Shown here one piece after another: positions 1 to 13,300 of a stretch of 36,589 bases of DNA. The stretch is from the NCBI GenBank assembly GCA_020650975.1, contig JAIPMN010000300.1, positions 1-36,589 on the forward strand, in the 5' to 3' direction. A program made the position numbers and the translations under genes. The notes below the pieces were generated by a model. That model was not told where the DNA came from and did not search any database. It saw only the letters and a program-made list of their open reading frames with translations. The stretch is from Apostichopus californicus. Its lineage: Eukaryota > Echinodermata > Holothuroidea > Aspidochirotida > Stichopodidae. The first letter of the stretch is position 1; every line of letters starts with the position of its first letter.

Positions 1-445
1 AGCCGCCATGTACTAGATCGGTGGTTCCGTGGTCTTTGTGTAACACAAGGTAAATTTTAACAGCAGACTCTGAGTTGTCCAGGCTATACATCGCGCTATC
101 CAGCTCCATCGCGAAAAATGTTCGCACGTAGGCTATACTCAAACGTTGACAATCGGACAGTTCTGCGAAGCCTAAGCTTCTCAGTGCTACATTCTGCTCT
201 GACAACGATTCGATCAATTTCTTCAATAATTTCCGGTGAAATTTCTTATAAATTAGATATGATTTAAAAAACTCCTTAAGCCGCCATATATGTAGTAGAT
301 CGGTGGTTTCGGGGTCTTTGTGTAACACAAGATAAGTTTTAACAGCAGGCTCTTCGTTGTTTATACATCGCGCTATCCAGCTCCAGCGCGAAGAATGTTC
401 GCGTGTATGGGCTTGTCTAACGTTTACAATCGGACAGTTCTGCGA
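1..445. repeat. Two direct repeat copies (1-168 and 279-445)
   Basis: Copy 1 starts at the window edge and may extend further; copy 2 begins 278 bases later. Both run from AGCCGCCAT through a shared core (CATCGCGCTATCCAGCTCC) to GGACAGTTCTGCGA, with scattered substitutions and small indels. The segment is richer in CpG than the introns downstream. No coding potential or transposon ends were recognised. Confidence 0.8.
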
Positions 446-1054
446 TGACATCGATTCCGCCAAGTTTCATCTTTCGGTTTAACGAATACTTTTCAAGTTT
501 CCTTTTACTGTTAATTTGATCCGTGAATTTTATTTCAGCGATTTCGAAGAACAGTTAATGAACTGTGGTTTGAGTGTGAGTGTACTATGTGCAACGCTAT
601 ACAAGTACACCAACTGAGCATCGTAGTATATACGTTCGCGAGTATGTACGTTATATATATGAGGCAATCCAATGTGCTTACACATGAGTTTATTTGCTGC
701 GGAATTGGGAGTGCTAACTTCAAGTCGCCTGTTTTGCCTATCTGCAAGCACTACGTCAATCACCATATTGAAGCGTTCGAGCAAACGGTACTTTTGGTGA
801 GAAACTGGTGAATTTGAAAACCAGATTTCTACAAAAAGAAAACGTCGAATGGGGACAATTTTTACATGGCTAGAAAGAGAAAAATAATAACTACAAGGAC
901 AATGTATCAAAATCTTCCACCAGACAATTCCTTTAAGTTATGCAGCCAGATTGAGTGAAGATAAAAATTAAATAGTGTTTGCACCATAAAGTATTGTGGA
1001 ACTGTTTTATAGACGGTTTATGTAGGGTTCATGTATCATTTTGTTCATGACAAG
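446..1054. other. Unassigned region upstream of the first recognised exon
   Basis: No dynein tail exon could be recognised here. Short open frames exist on both strands, the longest on the minus strand at 530-910, but none resembles a known protein. The region is either intron or DNA upstream of an internal start. A TAG stop at 1023-1025 closes the exon 1 frame upstream. Confidence 0.5.
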
Positions 1055-1310
1055 GTGGATGGACGGCTCCTTCGTCGAACTAGATTCGGAATCTATCGAG
1101 GGTGAGGCGGACGAGTACTGGAGGGAAATTTACAAAATAACAAAGACGTTCAACGCTCAGAAGAAGAAAGAAGAGGCAGAGAGAGCAAAGAATGCTCCAG
1201 CCAAGAAGAAGAAAGGAGATGATGAAATTAAAGAACCAGAGGAGAAAAAGGAAGAATTAGCGTCTCTGAAGGTCTGCAACACGGTGCAGGAGCAGATAAG
1301 GGAATTTAAG
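1055..1310 (+). CDS. DNAH12: DNAH12 exon 1 of window (tail/linker, K/E-rich insert)
   Basis: Encodes [21 protein letters not shown] and the tail-to-linker segment, ending QEQIREFK at a GTACGT donor, phase 0. The chosen start uses the acceptor CAAG at 1051-1054. An acceptor at 1024-1025 (start 1026), or initiation at ATG 1047, are alternatives, so the 5' boundary is uncertain. Residues ~29-66 are a highly charged lysine/glutamate-rich stretch. The following intron (1311-1814) holds nothing recognisable. Confidence 0.85.
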
Positions 1311-4300
1311 GTACGTCACTGAAGGGGGAGGAGGAGGGGGCTGCTTCAACTTGACAAAAGAGAAATTGGAGGAGAAACTTAATATCAATTGTGTTTAGGA
1401 ATTATAGGTAAAGCAGATTAATTTACTCAGCTTCAAATGTGGCAGAATTTTATGAAATTGTTTTTTCTCAATGTTCAGTGAGTGTTAGGCTAATATTGGG
1501 AATGCCCACATAGACACATCTGTGGCAGATTATGTGTTATGACCATTTGATGATATTAAGATTTGAAATGAAAATGGAAGAAGCGTTTAAAAGGCATAAG
1601 AAAGAATGTACTGAGTAAAAGCATTTTATTGGCAAAAAAAATGATATCATTCTAAATTATGGAACAATAATTTTAAACATTGGTGAAAGATGATCAGCTT
1701 ATAATAATGACGAAAAAACGGCAAATTGGATACAATAGGCAAGATCAAATGTAACGAACGGACGTCCAAAATAGTTTAAATTTGTCATTTTAATTTTTTA
1801 ATTTACTTTTGCAGGAATTCATTCCGACAGTTGCCATCCTCTGCAACAAAGGTATCCGAACCAGACATTGGGAGCAGATGTCAAACATTGCTGGGTTTGA
1901 TCTGACTCCTGACTCTGGGACCACCCTTAGGAAGGTCCTCAAATTAAGCCTAGGACCCTACATGGATCAGTTTGAAGGTATCAGTGCTGGGGCATCCAAG
2001 GTAAACGTAAAACCAGTTTTCAGAAAAGAATTAACATTAAATGGTACATTTATTGACCCCAAGAAATAACTGTCAGTAGTTTCCATGCATTCTAAAACAT
2101 GTACTATACTTTATGAATCTGTTTTTCAAAAATCTGGAGACTATTGTAGGGCATGGAACTAAAAATTCCTATACTCTGTTTTAAATAAAATAAACTGCCA
2201 TGCATTTTGTCATCTCTGTGGCAATCTCACCATTTTTGTGTGGGATACCAAAATAAGTGACCACTTCTCTACATATCTGCATTGCACTTTGCATTAATAA
2301 ATACTGCAACATGAATATTAATAACCTTTCTGGCACCAAATAATTATGCTTACTTCATTGTTGACTTTATTTATGAAAGGAATGCTTACTTTAACCATAT
2401 GAAAAATGTCTCCCTTTTCCGCTCGTTTTGTTTTGGTACCTTAGAGGATATACAACATCAACAACTTTTTGGTCTGTTAAGATTATTAACATTCTAACAT
2501 GATATTATAACTTTCTTTTCCTCTCTTTACATAGGAATTTTCCTTGGAGAAGGCTATGCAGCGTATGTTAGAGGAGTGGGGCTCAATAGAATTTGGATTG
2601 ACCGGTTACAGAGACTCTGGTGTGAATATCCTGGCATCCGTCGATGAGATACAAACACTCCTGGACGATCAGATCGTCAAAACACAGACCATGAGAGGGT
2701 CTCCCTTCATAAAACCATTTGAGAAAGAAATCAAGGTCAGTTCAGAATGTCAGAAACATGTCAGTTTCCATGTACTGTTTATATAGAAATATGTAATTAG
2801 CCATAAACACTAGAATGTAAAATATAGCTCAGATATTATATGTTGGCTACACCAAATCTAAAGTTAAATTTTTCATTTTAACATGAGCAGTATAATTGCT
2901 TGTACTTTCCATTAGTTTTGTTTACATAAAGCAATAGGTGCACACATTTGCTCCCCGTAAATGGTGAAACAGTAATTCTAAGTTTTCACTATGCACCTTC
3001 TTGGAAATGGTCTGGACGGAGAAATTTAGATCATTGGGTTAATAATGCATCAAGAAATGGAAAGCTTATGTTTTCAAATTGGAAAAATGCAGTACAATGC
3101 CAAAAGGTGTCCTTGTGTATTGTATGTTTGATATTCAACAGACATACAGTTCTAATGATTTCATTTTTTTTCTTTTGTTAATCTTTTCCTAAGGTTTGGG
3201 AGGAAAAGTTACTGAAGGTTCAAGAGACCATTGATGAATGGTTGAAGGTGCAAGCCCAGTGGTTGTACCTTGAACCTATCTTCAGCTCGGAGGATATTAT
3301 GCAACAGATGCCAGAAGAGGGCAGACTCTTCCAGACAGTAGACAAACATTGGAAAGAAATCATGAAACACACAGCTAAAGACCCAAGTGTGAGAGTTTTT
3401 GTATGTTCTTTGTGTATGGAACCATACTGTAGGTAGTTGGGATGTACTTCATGTGATGATTACATTGATGGACAAAATTAAATTGTATGATATTGAATGT
3501 TGTGTGCTACAAACCTTGTGATGTTTGTTGAGTTCTAAGCAGCTAGTTAGTATACTACCAATCATTTACTATGTGCTGGAAACATTGTGTGTGATATGTG
3601 GTACACACGATACATATGTAAACAATATGGTGTGTTATGAATGAATTCACCATTCAAATTCTGATATCATGTGAAAGCTCACAACATAGATGGATGCAAC
3701 AGTCATCAATAATCTGTTGTTTAATCAACGCCATCTTCTGAGAATGATGATATAACCAATTGATCGAAATTAAGGATATTTTGTGGATACAAGGATCAAT
3801 TTATGTTAATCAATCCTTGCAGAACAAGTTGTGCGATAAATCATGAGTTTGCAGATTGCCATTTTCATATTCTCACACCTTGTCTGAATAAACCATTCTT
3901 GGTGTAAAAAACTGACCAATTTCCTGCACTTTCCCATCACTAACAGGTCTTGGCAGCGACATCAATGTCAGGCATTTTGGAGAAACTTGTGGACAGCAAT
4001 GAACTCCTGGACAAGATTCTCAAAGGACTGAATGCATACCTTGAGAAGAAACGTCTTTACTTTCCAAGGTGAGTAGTTCATCTCTGTCACTTTTGTTCAC
4101 AAACATGTAAGGACTGCAGTTTACCTTCGCTGGATGCAAAGCTCATGGTATCTCAGCTTGCGAGATATTATTAATACCTGAGGGTAAAACTAAGCAAGGA
4201 AGTTACTTTCTGATGCTTGTAAGCTATTACTGCAGACAGACATTTGCTTTTTAAATGTGGACTGTATTTTAGAGCCATGTTTGGATTCATTAAATATAAT

Positions 4301-7300
4301 AATGTTTAAATATAATAATGTTAGAATACATTATCAGAAGATTTTTAGCATGATAAGACTACAAACTCCTAATGACATTGATGACACTGCAATATTTAAC
4401 AGTAAACTATTTGCATAATTGACCAGTCTCTTAGGTAACAATGATTGTAATTGATTATTGTTTCTTTCATGGATTGGTCAAGTCTGCTTATAAATGCAAT
4501 GTAAGTACAAAGTCATAAAAAGTTTTTCCCATTGTCAAATATCAGAATGTAGCAATGAAATTGTTTATGGATGCCTCTGCTAGGTGTATCTAAAATAAAC
4601 CAATTACAATTTAGCACCACATGGTAGTAAGTCTTTACTTTGTGTGTGACTTGTACATGTTAAACCTTTTGTATGATTTCTCTCATGGTTTGTGGAACAT
4701 AGGTCACCGACTTGCAAGACTTGTAAAAAGCAGAAATTCACTAAAACAATGGAGTGAGTAAAATGCACCCCCCGGCAAAGTTGATTGAGAGACATGTTCC
4801 CAACCCCCTCCCCCATACAGCCAGTTATCTTCACATATATACAGGTTTGATGACAGGCGATGACAGCTTATCCAATTAATAATTTGTTACATTACAGATT
4901 CTTCTTCTTGTCTAACGATGAAATGTTGGAGATCCTCTCAGAGACCAAAGACCCTCTGCGAGTACAACCTCACCTCAAGAAATGTTTCGAAGGCATCGCT
5001 AAGTTGGAGTTTACTGACGCCCTGGATATTTTGTCCATGCTCAGTTCAGAAGGAGAAAGGGTAAGCTTTCAATTTACCAAGGATTCTTCTTGTTTTTGTA
5101 GTTACCGCTTTTGATCCAAGCTAAAAACAAACGAGTCAAAATGGAGTTACTGTTTATTATCACTTTGACGACAGAAAATAAACAAAGTAGTTGGAATCAC
5201 TTTGATTACTCAACAGAATTTCAACAGGTGATATCAATAAACGTCACATATTAACTACAAAAGTATTAAGCAATACTATGTGCCTGCATATTCTATTGGT
5301 GTGAAGAAAAAATTTTACAAGGGGAATATAGCAGAGAGGAGAAAAATGTTATATTTGATTTTGTTTTTGTTTAATGTTCTCAAGCAACTATATATATTAT
5401 TTTATTGTCTGACAGGTCAAGTTGACATCGGTAATTTCTACTTCTGAAGCTAGAGGAGCTGTCGAGAAGTGGTTGTTACAAGTACAGGATATCATGTTAC
5501 TCAGCGTCAGGGATGTGGTAGAATCATCATATGCTGTAAGTATATAGTCATATATGTGGTAGAAGCATAGTACGAATGTAAGTATATAGTCATGTATGTG
5601 GTAGAACCATCGTACGCTGTAGTATATAGTCATGTATGTGGTAGAATCATTGTACGCTGTAAGTATATAGTCATGTATGTGGTAGAATCATCATACGCTG
5701 TAAGTATATAGTCATGTATGTGGTAGAATCATTGTACGCTGTAAGTATATAGTCATGTATGTGGTAGAAGCATCGTAAGTTGTAAGTATATAGTCAGGTA
5801 TGTGGTAGAAGCATCCTACGCTGTAAGTATATAGTCGTGTATGTGGTAGAAGCATCGTACGCTGTAAGTATATAGTCATGTATGTGGTAGAACCATCGTA
5901 CGCTGTAAGTATCTAGTCGTGTATGTGGTAGAAGCATCGTACGCTGTAAGTATATAGTCATGTATGTGGTAGAATCATCGTATGCTGTAAGTATATAGTC
6001 GTGTATGTGGTAGAACCATCGTACGCTGTAAGTATATAGTCATGTATGTGGTAGAACCATCGTACGCTGTAAGTATATAGTCATGTATGTGGTAGAAGCA
6101 TCGTAAGTTGTAAGTATATAGTCATGTATGTGTTAGAAGCATGGTACGCTGTAAGTATATATTCATGTATGTGTTAGAAGCATGGTACTCTGTAAGTAGT
6201 CATGTATGTGGTTGAATCATACGCTGTAAGTATATAGTCATGTATGTGGTAGAAGCATCGTTCGCTGTAAGTATATAGTCATGTATGTGTTAGAAGCATG
6301 GTACGCTGTAAGTATATAGTGATGTATGTGGTAGAATCATCATACGCTGTAAGTATATATTCATGTATGTGTTAGAAGCATGGTACGCTGTAAGTATATA
6401 TTCATGTATGTGTTAGAAGCATGGTACGCTGTAAGTAGTCATGTATGTGGTTGAATCATCATACGCTGTAAGTATATAGTCATGTATGTGGTAGAAGCAT
6501 CGTTCAATGTAAGTATATATAGTCATGTATGTGGTAGAATCATCGTACGCTGTAAGTATATATTCATGTATGTGTTAGAAGCATGGTACGCTGTAAGTAG
6601 TCATGTATGTGGTAGAATCATCCTACGCTGTAAGTATATAGTCATGTATGTGGTAGAAGCATCGTTCAATGTAAGAATATAGTCATGTATGTGGTAGAAG
6701 CATCGTACGCTGTAAGTATATAGATATGTTTGTGGTAGAACCATCGTACGATGTAAGTATATATAGTCATGTATGTGTAATGCTGAGAATGACCAGCATG
6801 TACGTTTTATCATATTGAAAATATTACACTATTTGAAACATACTCTCTAGTACTTGCTGTAAGATTACTCAATGATAAATCAGGGTTGTAGATGCTGTAG
6901 AAGAATTGTATTACCATTGATGCACTAAATAAGTGAAGCATTTGTTTGATGCATTCATTATAGGACCACTGTAATGCATTTAAAAGCAAACAATTGTGTG
7001 AGTTGATAATTGCATTTTTTTTGGCTAGAGGTGGGGGGGGGGTTGTTAATATCGCAATGAGGATTAAAGTCAATCCCTTCTTCCAGAATTACAGGTATGG
7101 AGAGAAGTAATGTATTCCTTGCTTTTTTTTCTCAGTTTATATAAACTATAATACTTCCAGACACTTGATCATTCCCTTTCTTTTTTTCATTTTGTTTTTA
7201 TTAGGCATATGGTGTTGAAGAGCGGGTGCTGTGGGTGCAGGAGTGGCCTGGTCAGGTGGTGCTCTGTGTGTCTCAAATATATTGGACCGTTGAGGTTCAC

Positions 7301-10300
7301 GAAGCCATCAAAGGTGGACCCCAGGGTCTGAAGGAGTACCACGATAAGCTACAGGAACAGCTCAGTGAGATCGTCAAATTGGTGCGCGGCAAGCTCTCCA
7401 AACAGACTCGTACAACCCTGGGAGCTCTTGTAGTCATTGATGTGCATGCCAGAGATGTCGTCCTGGACATGTGTGATAAAGGTAGAGTTTTTGTCTAATG
7501 ATCAGAGCAAATTCCTAAAGGTACATTCCTACCAGTTGTACTTGACATGAAAGTGTGAAATGGATTATTATCTCATATGAATTTTCAGTTCGTATGGAAT
7601 CCTTGTTTTGTATTTATTTGTATTGGAAGTCGCACTAGCGGTTACAACAGTGCAAACAACCAAGAGAAAGACTGGTGTGCCCTTAAGGTGTGCTACTTTT
7701 CACTCCCTTGATTCTCCCGTCCCTTCTCACCAGGCCCCTCCACCTTCTCCTTCAACCCATCAGAGAAGGACCGTGTAGCATGGTCAAACAATTGCCATTG
7801 AGCCTTATTAGCAAACTTGTTGGGTTAACCCAAGGCAACTTTCTATGAAAAATTACCTGTTTTGCTGTAACCATTGTTCAGCTTTATTTCAAGTTGTGAA
7901 ATCTCACATAGTTGATGAACATATTGATTATCTATATTCCAAACCTTTTTTTTGGGGGGGGGTTGATATTTAATTGCTTAAAAGCCTCTTGCATTATTAT
8001 TGTGTTGCTCTGAATCAGCAATAGTTACTACAAAAATTCCTTTCCGTACAAACGCTTATAATTTTGGACAAATTTGAATTGAACTAAGATTAAAATCATA
8101 TTTTTCCCTGGTACTTCAATTGAACTATTTCTATGTTCCTAATTGTGCATCGTAATAAATTTTCTTTCCACTTGGAAGCTAAAGTAGTTGCAAGATGTAT
8201 TCTGATTTAGACTAACATCGGTGTATTTTATTCTCTCTTCAGGTGTGAGTTCAGAGAACGATTTCAATTGGTTGTCTCAGCTACGATACTACTGGGAGCA
8301 GAATAATGTACTGGTGAGAATAACCAATGCAACAGTCAAGTATGCGTATGAATACCTGGGAAATTCAGGACGGTAAGTTAACTCTCTGCGACTTGTCATA
8401 TACGAGATTGTATTTGTATACAAATGTGTCACCGAAATGGGTTACAGAGAGATTGAAATATTTGCTGGCTGTATCAAGATATTAGGAACAAGTTTTGTCC
8501 ACAAAATATTTCCTTGTTTTGGTGGATAGTAATTATTTTAATCTGATTTCTTTGTTACAGGTTAGTGATCACTCCACTGACTGATCGTTGTTATCGTACA
8601 CTGGTTGGAGCATACCATCTTAATCTGGGGGGTGCCCCAGAGGGCCCCGCTGGAACTGGTAAGACAGAGACCACCAAAGATTTGGCCAAGGCCCTGGCCG
8701 TCCAGTGCGTGGTCTTCAACTGCTCAGATGGCCTTGATTTCATAGCCATGGGAAAATTCTTCAAAGGTCTAGCATCGTCAGGAGCCTGGGCATGCTTTGA
8801 TGAGTTCAACAGAATTGAACTGGAGGTCTTGTCTGTGGTAGCTCAGCAGGTGAGTTATAAATGTTTTATGGGAAAGTAGATTTTGTAACAGAGAACAAAT
8901 TTTGTCTATAATACATATCACAAATAAGTATTTTCATTTTTCAGAAAGAGTATTTTTGTGAGGGGTGGGGGGGGGGGGGTAGAAGGGTGTGTGAGTGGTT
9001 AGGTGGGAGGTTGCTGATGTGGCTATTACGTGCGTATAGTTTCTTCACTTCTTTTTCATTTGTGTCTATTGTTCATGGAGTTTTCTACTTGTGTAGCCCT
9101 TATGGGGATTTAGTTTACTTAATTTCACTATTCATATAATTTGTATGTTTCATACCAGCTCTTTGTACTCTTAATATGATAAATCAAATGAATGAAGGAA
9201 AGAACAGATTTGATCATTTTTCCAAATAGATAAGACTGTCAGTTCAGTGATCCGGAGCATCTATGTGGTGAATAATTGCTAGTGTCAATATTTTACTCTT
9301 CCTTTTGGTTGGCTGAGCGAAGAGTATAAAATGAAGGAAGTAAGCCAAGAATGCCATAAACCTGTAGAATGTCACTCAAGTATTTCACATACTTAAGCCA
9401 TTGACTGAAGTAGTCACCATGGTTACAAGGTTATCTTCCTTCCTTCCCTCTCCTCTTAGATTCTCTGTATTCAACGAGCTGTCATAGCAGGGGTCGATTC
9501 ATTCATGTTTGAAGGGACAGAGCTAAGCTTGAAACCATCTTGCTTTGTAGCCATCACCATGAATCCTGGATATGCTGGTCGCTCAGAACTACCGGATAAC
9601 CTAAAGGTAAGAAATTTGTCCATGTTAGCAACACTGCTTAACTTGTTCTCGAAAGTGTTTAATAAAAAACCAAATGAAGTAAACTGCAAAGTAAAAACAA
9701 TGAAAAGATGTCATCAAGAGGTAACAGGACTAACGTGTCTTGTGTCTGTTGATAATATCAGTCACTTTTATTGTTTAATATTTTTTCAAGTAATCTTCTA
9801 ATATTCCATTAATTTATGATAAGTTTTATATAAATTCATCCTCATCTCCAGGTACTGTTCCGCACTGTGGCTATGATGGTTCCAGACTACGCCATGATTG
9901 GTGAGATCATGCTCTACTCCTACGGCTTCATCGATGCTCGCAACCTCTCAGTCAAGATTGTCACCACATACCGTCTCTGCTCCGAGCAGCTTTCGTCTCA
10001 GTTTCATTATGATTACGGGATGAGGGCCGTCAAGGCCGTCCTGGCGGCAGCTGGTAATCTCAAACTAAAATTTCCTGATGAGAACGAGGATATCTTGGTA
10101 AGTTGAAGATTTGCTTAGTAATATCGTATGAGTACATAATATTTGCGAGTACCGAACTTACTATAGGATAAGCTTGGGAGTGGCTAGATTTACTATATCT
10201 GTGTTAAGTTTAGTTGTTCATTGATGCAAGTTTAGGAAGGCTGAAATGATGATAGCAGCTACCTTTTCCTTACCTAAGGGGTCCACAGTGACTGCCATTG

Positions 10301-13300
10301 TACTCTCTTTTTGATATTTCTGATTTGAATATAATAGAATAATTTTGAATTTCATAAGAGAAATAAATTTGAATTGATCAGTGATGCAGCTACGATGGTC
10401 AGTGGCTGTTCGCCATCAACATGTACTCAGTATTACAGACCAACACCAGTCATAAATTGACACTTTTCCAACCACCTCCTGCACAAATAGTACTTATGGT
10501 CCATAGTTACCGGAGAATTCTAAACATTTTATGAAAATGACCCAAATTATCCAGGACATCCCTGGTTGTGATGTTGCATTGTTTCTCTACAGAAAATTCT
10601 TCTTCCACTTATATTTGATATGGGTAATCCCACATTAAAACATCTAAAGGGATTGAGAATTTGTTGCATTTACTTCTTATAGGTTTATTCCTGTACCTCT
10701 AATAGTGTGGTTGGTCATTGACACCATTTTAAGGAAATTCTCTAAAATAGTAGCCAAGCTGCTTTTACTTTGATACAAAAGCCTTTCAGAATATATTTTC
10801 ATTGATATATACCTGTTTAGATTATTCTTCAAAAGAGATACTTTCTCTTCCTCATAACTTTTGCCATCATTCTTTTGTTCTATCATCATTCTGATTTTAT
10901 TTGAGTTATCTACCTCTGCTTTTCCGCAGCTTCTCCGTTCAATCATTGATGTCAACTTGCCCAAGTTCTTGTCGCATGACATCCCTCTCTTCAACGGTAT
11001 CATATCGGATCTGTTTCCAGGGGTAGTCCTCCCAAAAGCAGATTACAAGATATTTTTAGAAGCTGTCGAGGAAGTTTGTCAACAGAAGAATCTTCAAACT
11101 GTAGAAATCTTCAAGGAGAAAATCATTCAGACCTATGAGATGATGATTGTTAGGCATGGGTAAGTGGATTACTTATTGCTACCTATGGAATAATGGTTTT
11201 TAGGTGTAGGAAAACACATGTTGTTTGCTATATAAACATTGTCTAAGGCATGACTAAATACTGCTATTACCTACAAAAAGTAATGATTGTTACGCATAGG
11301 TAAGCCCCTGTTTACACCTATGATTTTGAATTAATGTTTGTAAGGCATGGTTCAGCCTTTTTTGTTATTTATGAATATAAGTTGTGCTTAGGTAAGCACC
11401 TGTTGTTAGGTCAATGAAGTTGTATTAATGATTGTAAGGCATAGTTCAGCCCTTTTCGTTATTTATGAAATGAAGTTGTTGGGCTTAGGTAAGCACCTGT
11501 TGTTAGGTCTATGAAGTTGCAATAATGATTGTAAAGCATGGTTTAGTATGTTTTGTTATTATGGAATGGTGGTTGTTGGGCTTAAGTAAGCACCTGTTGT
11601 TAGGTCTATGAAGTTGTAATAATGATTGTTCGTCATTGTTTAGTATTTTCATTTTCATATTCCAATAAGCTGACATATCCATAATACATAATATGTATAT
11701 AACTTTTACTACCTTGTTTAACAGGTTTATGTTAGTCGGGGAATCTTTTGCTGGTAAGACTGAAGTCCTTCATGTTTTAGCGGAAGTCCTGACCTTATTA
11801 AACGAAAGGGGACTCAACGAGGAGGAAAAGGTCATTTATAGAACCATCAACCCCAAGTCAGTCACCATGGGTCAGTTGTTTGGTCAGTTTGATCCTGTCT
11901 CCCATGAGGTGAGTTTCATATTTCTCTTAAAAGTTGAAGTCAGTACATGATGTGAAGGTAGCATAGAGTATTATTTTGTGGGTGTTTGGGACTATTTCAT
12001 ACCATAAGTGGGTTAGAAAACTTTTTGAATTGGGTATATATAAGTGGGAGTCCTTCTAGAGCTTTTATGAAATCATACTTATTAAATATTGAGGAACAGT
12101 GAGATGCAATATAAGGTATTATACCACAAAGTTAGAAAGTTAGTCATAATTCAAAGAGAATTTTCCCAAAGATAAAATACTTTTGCTTCTGATTAAGTGA
12201 ACTATTGAAGTATTTAAAGATTTTAAATTATAACATGTTTTGTCAGATTGTCGGTCAGCCAAATTTGACAACGATATTTAGGAAGGTGCATGGGAGATGA
12301 ATGCATTAACTGTATGGGTCCATCCTCCCATGTCCATCCTCCCATCCTCCCGTATATCAATAGTCCAAAGTCTACTGCAACTATCTGTAACTGTGTGGAA
12401 ATATTGTTTAATTTCTTGCAGTGGACAGACGGTGTGGTCGCTAATACCTTCCGTGAGTTTGCATCGACCGACACCCCAGATCGAAAGTGGGTCATCTTTG
12501 ACGGACCTATCGACACCCTTTGGATTGAGAGCATGAACACAGTGTTGGACGATAACAAGAAGCTCTGCTTAATGAGCGGTGAAATTATACAGATGTCTCC
12601 GCCTATGAGCCTGATCTTTGAAGCAATGGACTTGTCTCAAGCATCCGTAAGCTGCTGTTTATTTCCTTTATCTTTCAAGAAATCATTCATAGTAATGTTG
12701 GTTTACCTGAAGCTTGGGATGAATTTTGTTTTTATCAAGGTTTGTCGACTTCTCATCTGAAACATTTTGAAACTCTTCTGAACTTAGCTGGGAGGAAGAG
12801 GAGAAATGGTTATTCAGTTTGTGAAATGTTTCCACCTTTGTTACTGGTAGAATATATATATATTGCTGTATACTTATAACTTCCGACAATGTCCACATCT
12901 CCTTCCATAAAAGTGACGAATGAATGAACAATATACAGACCACCGCAACGATGGAACTCTCTTCGGTTTTTTCCCTCTACAGCCTGCTACCGTCAGTCGC
13001 TGTGGAATGATATACTTGGAACCTTCTAACCTCGGCTGGCGACCAGTCTTGAAATCCTGGATTAACGACCTACCAGAGATGTTGAAGGCAGAAAGTGCTC
13101 TTATCAATGCCCTGTTTGAGTGGCTCCTGACCCCGTGCCTGGTCTACCTACGAAAAAACCTAAAGGTAAACGTCAAACCAGGAATATCTCTGCGTTGTAT
13201 TTGTGCAATGTCTTTTTCATAAACCCTGCTATTTCCTTTCCTATCTTTAATTTAAATTTATTTTCCTTACTTACAGAGTCTACCACAGTTGTTTGTGAAA

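Noticed and set aside
530..910. 126-codon minus-strand open frame
   Set aside because: No recognisable domain, no promoter or splice context, and the composition resembles non-coding DNA; not called as a gene.
2948..3181. Open frame in intron 3
   Set aside because: Not in the dynein alignment; exons 3 and 4 join directly in frame without it.
6482..6682. Open frames in the 41-bp array
   Set aside because: They are translations of the tandem repeat, which is intronic.
8591..8809. Minus-strand frames opposite conserved exons (also 25011-25214, 26710-26913, 27373-27618)
   Set aside because: Shadows of the sense coding sequence.
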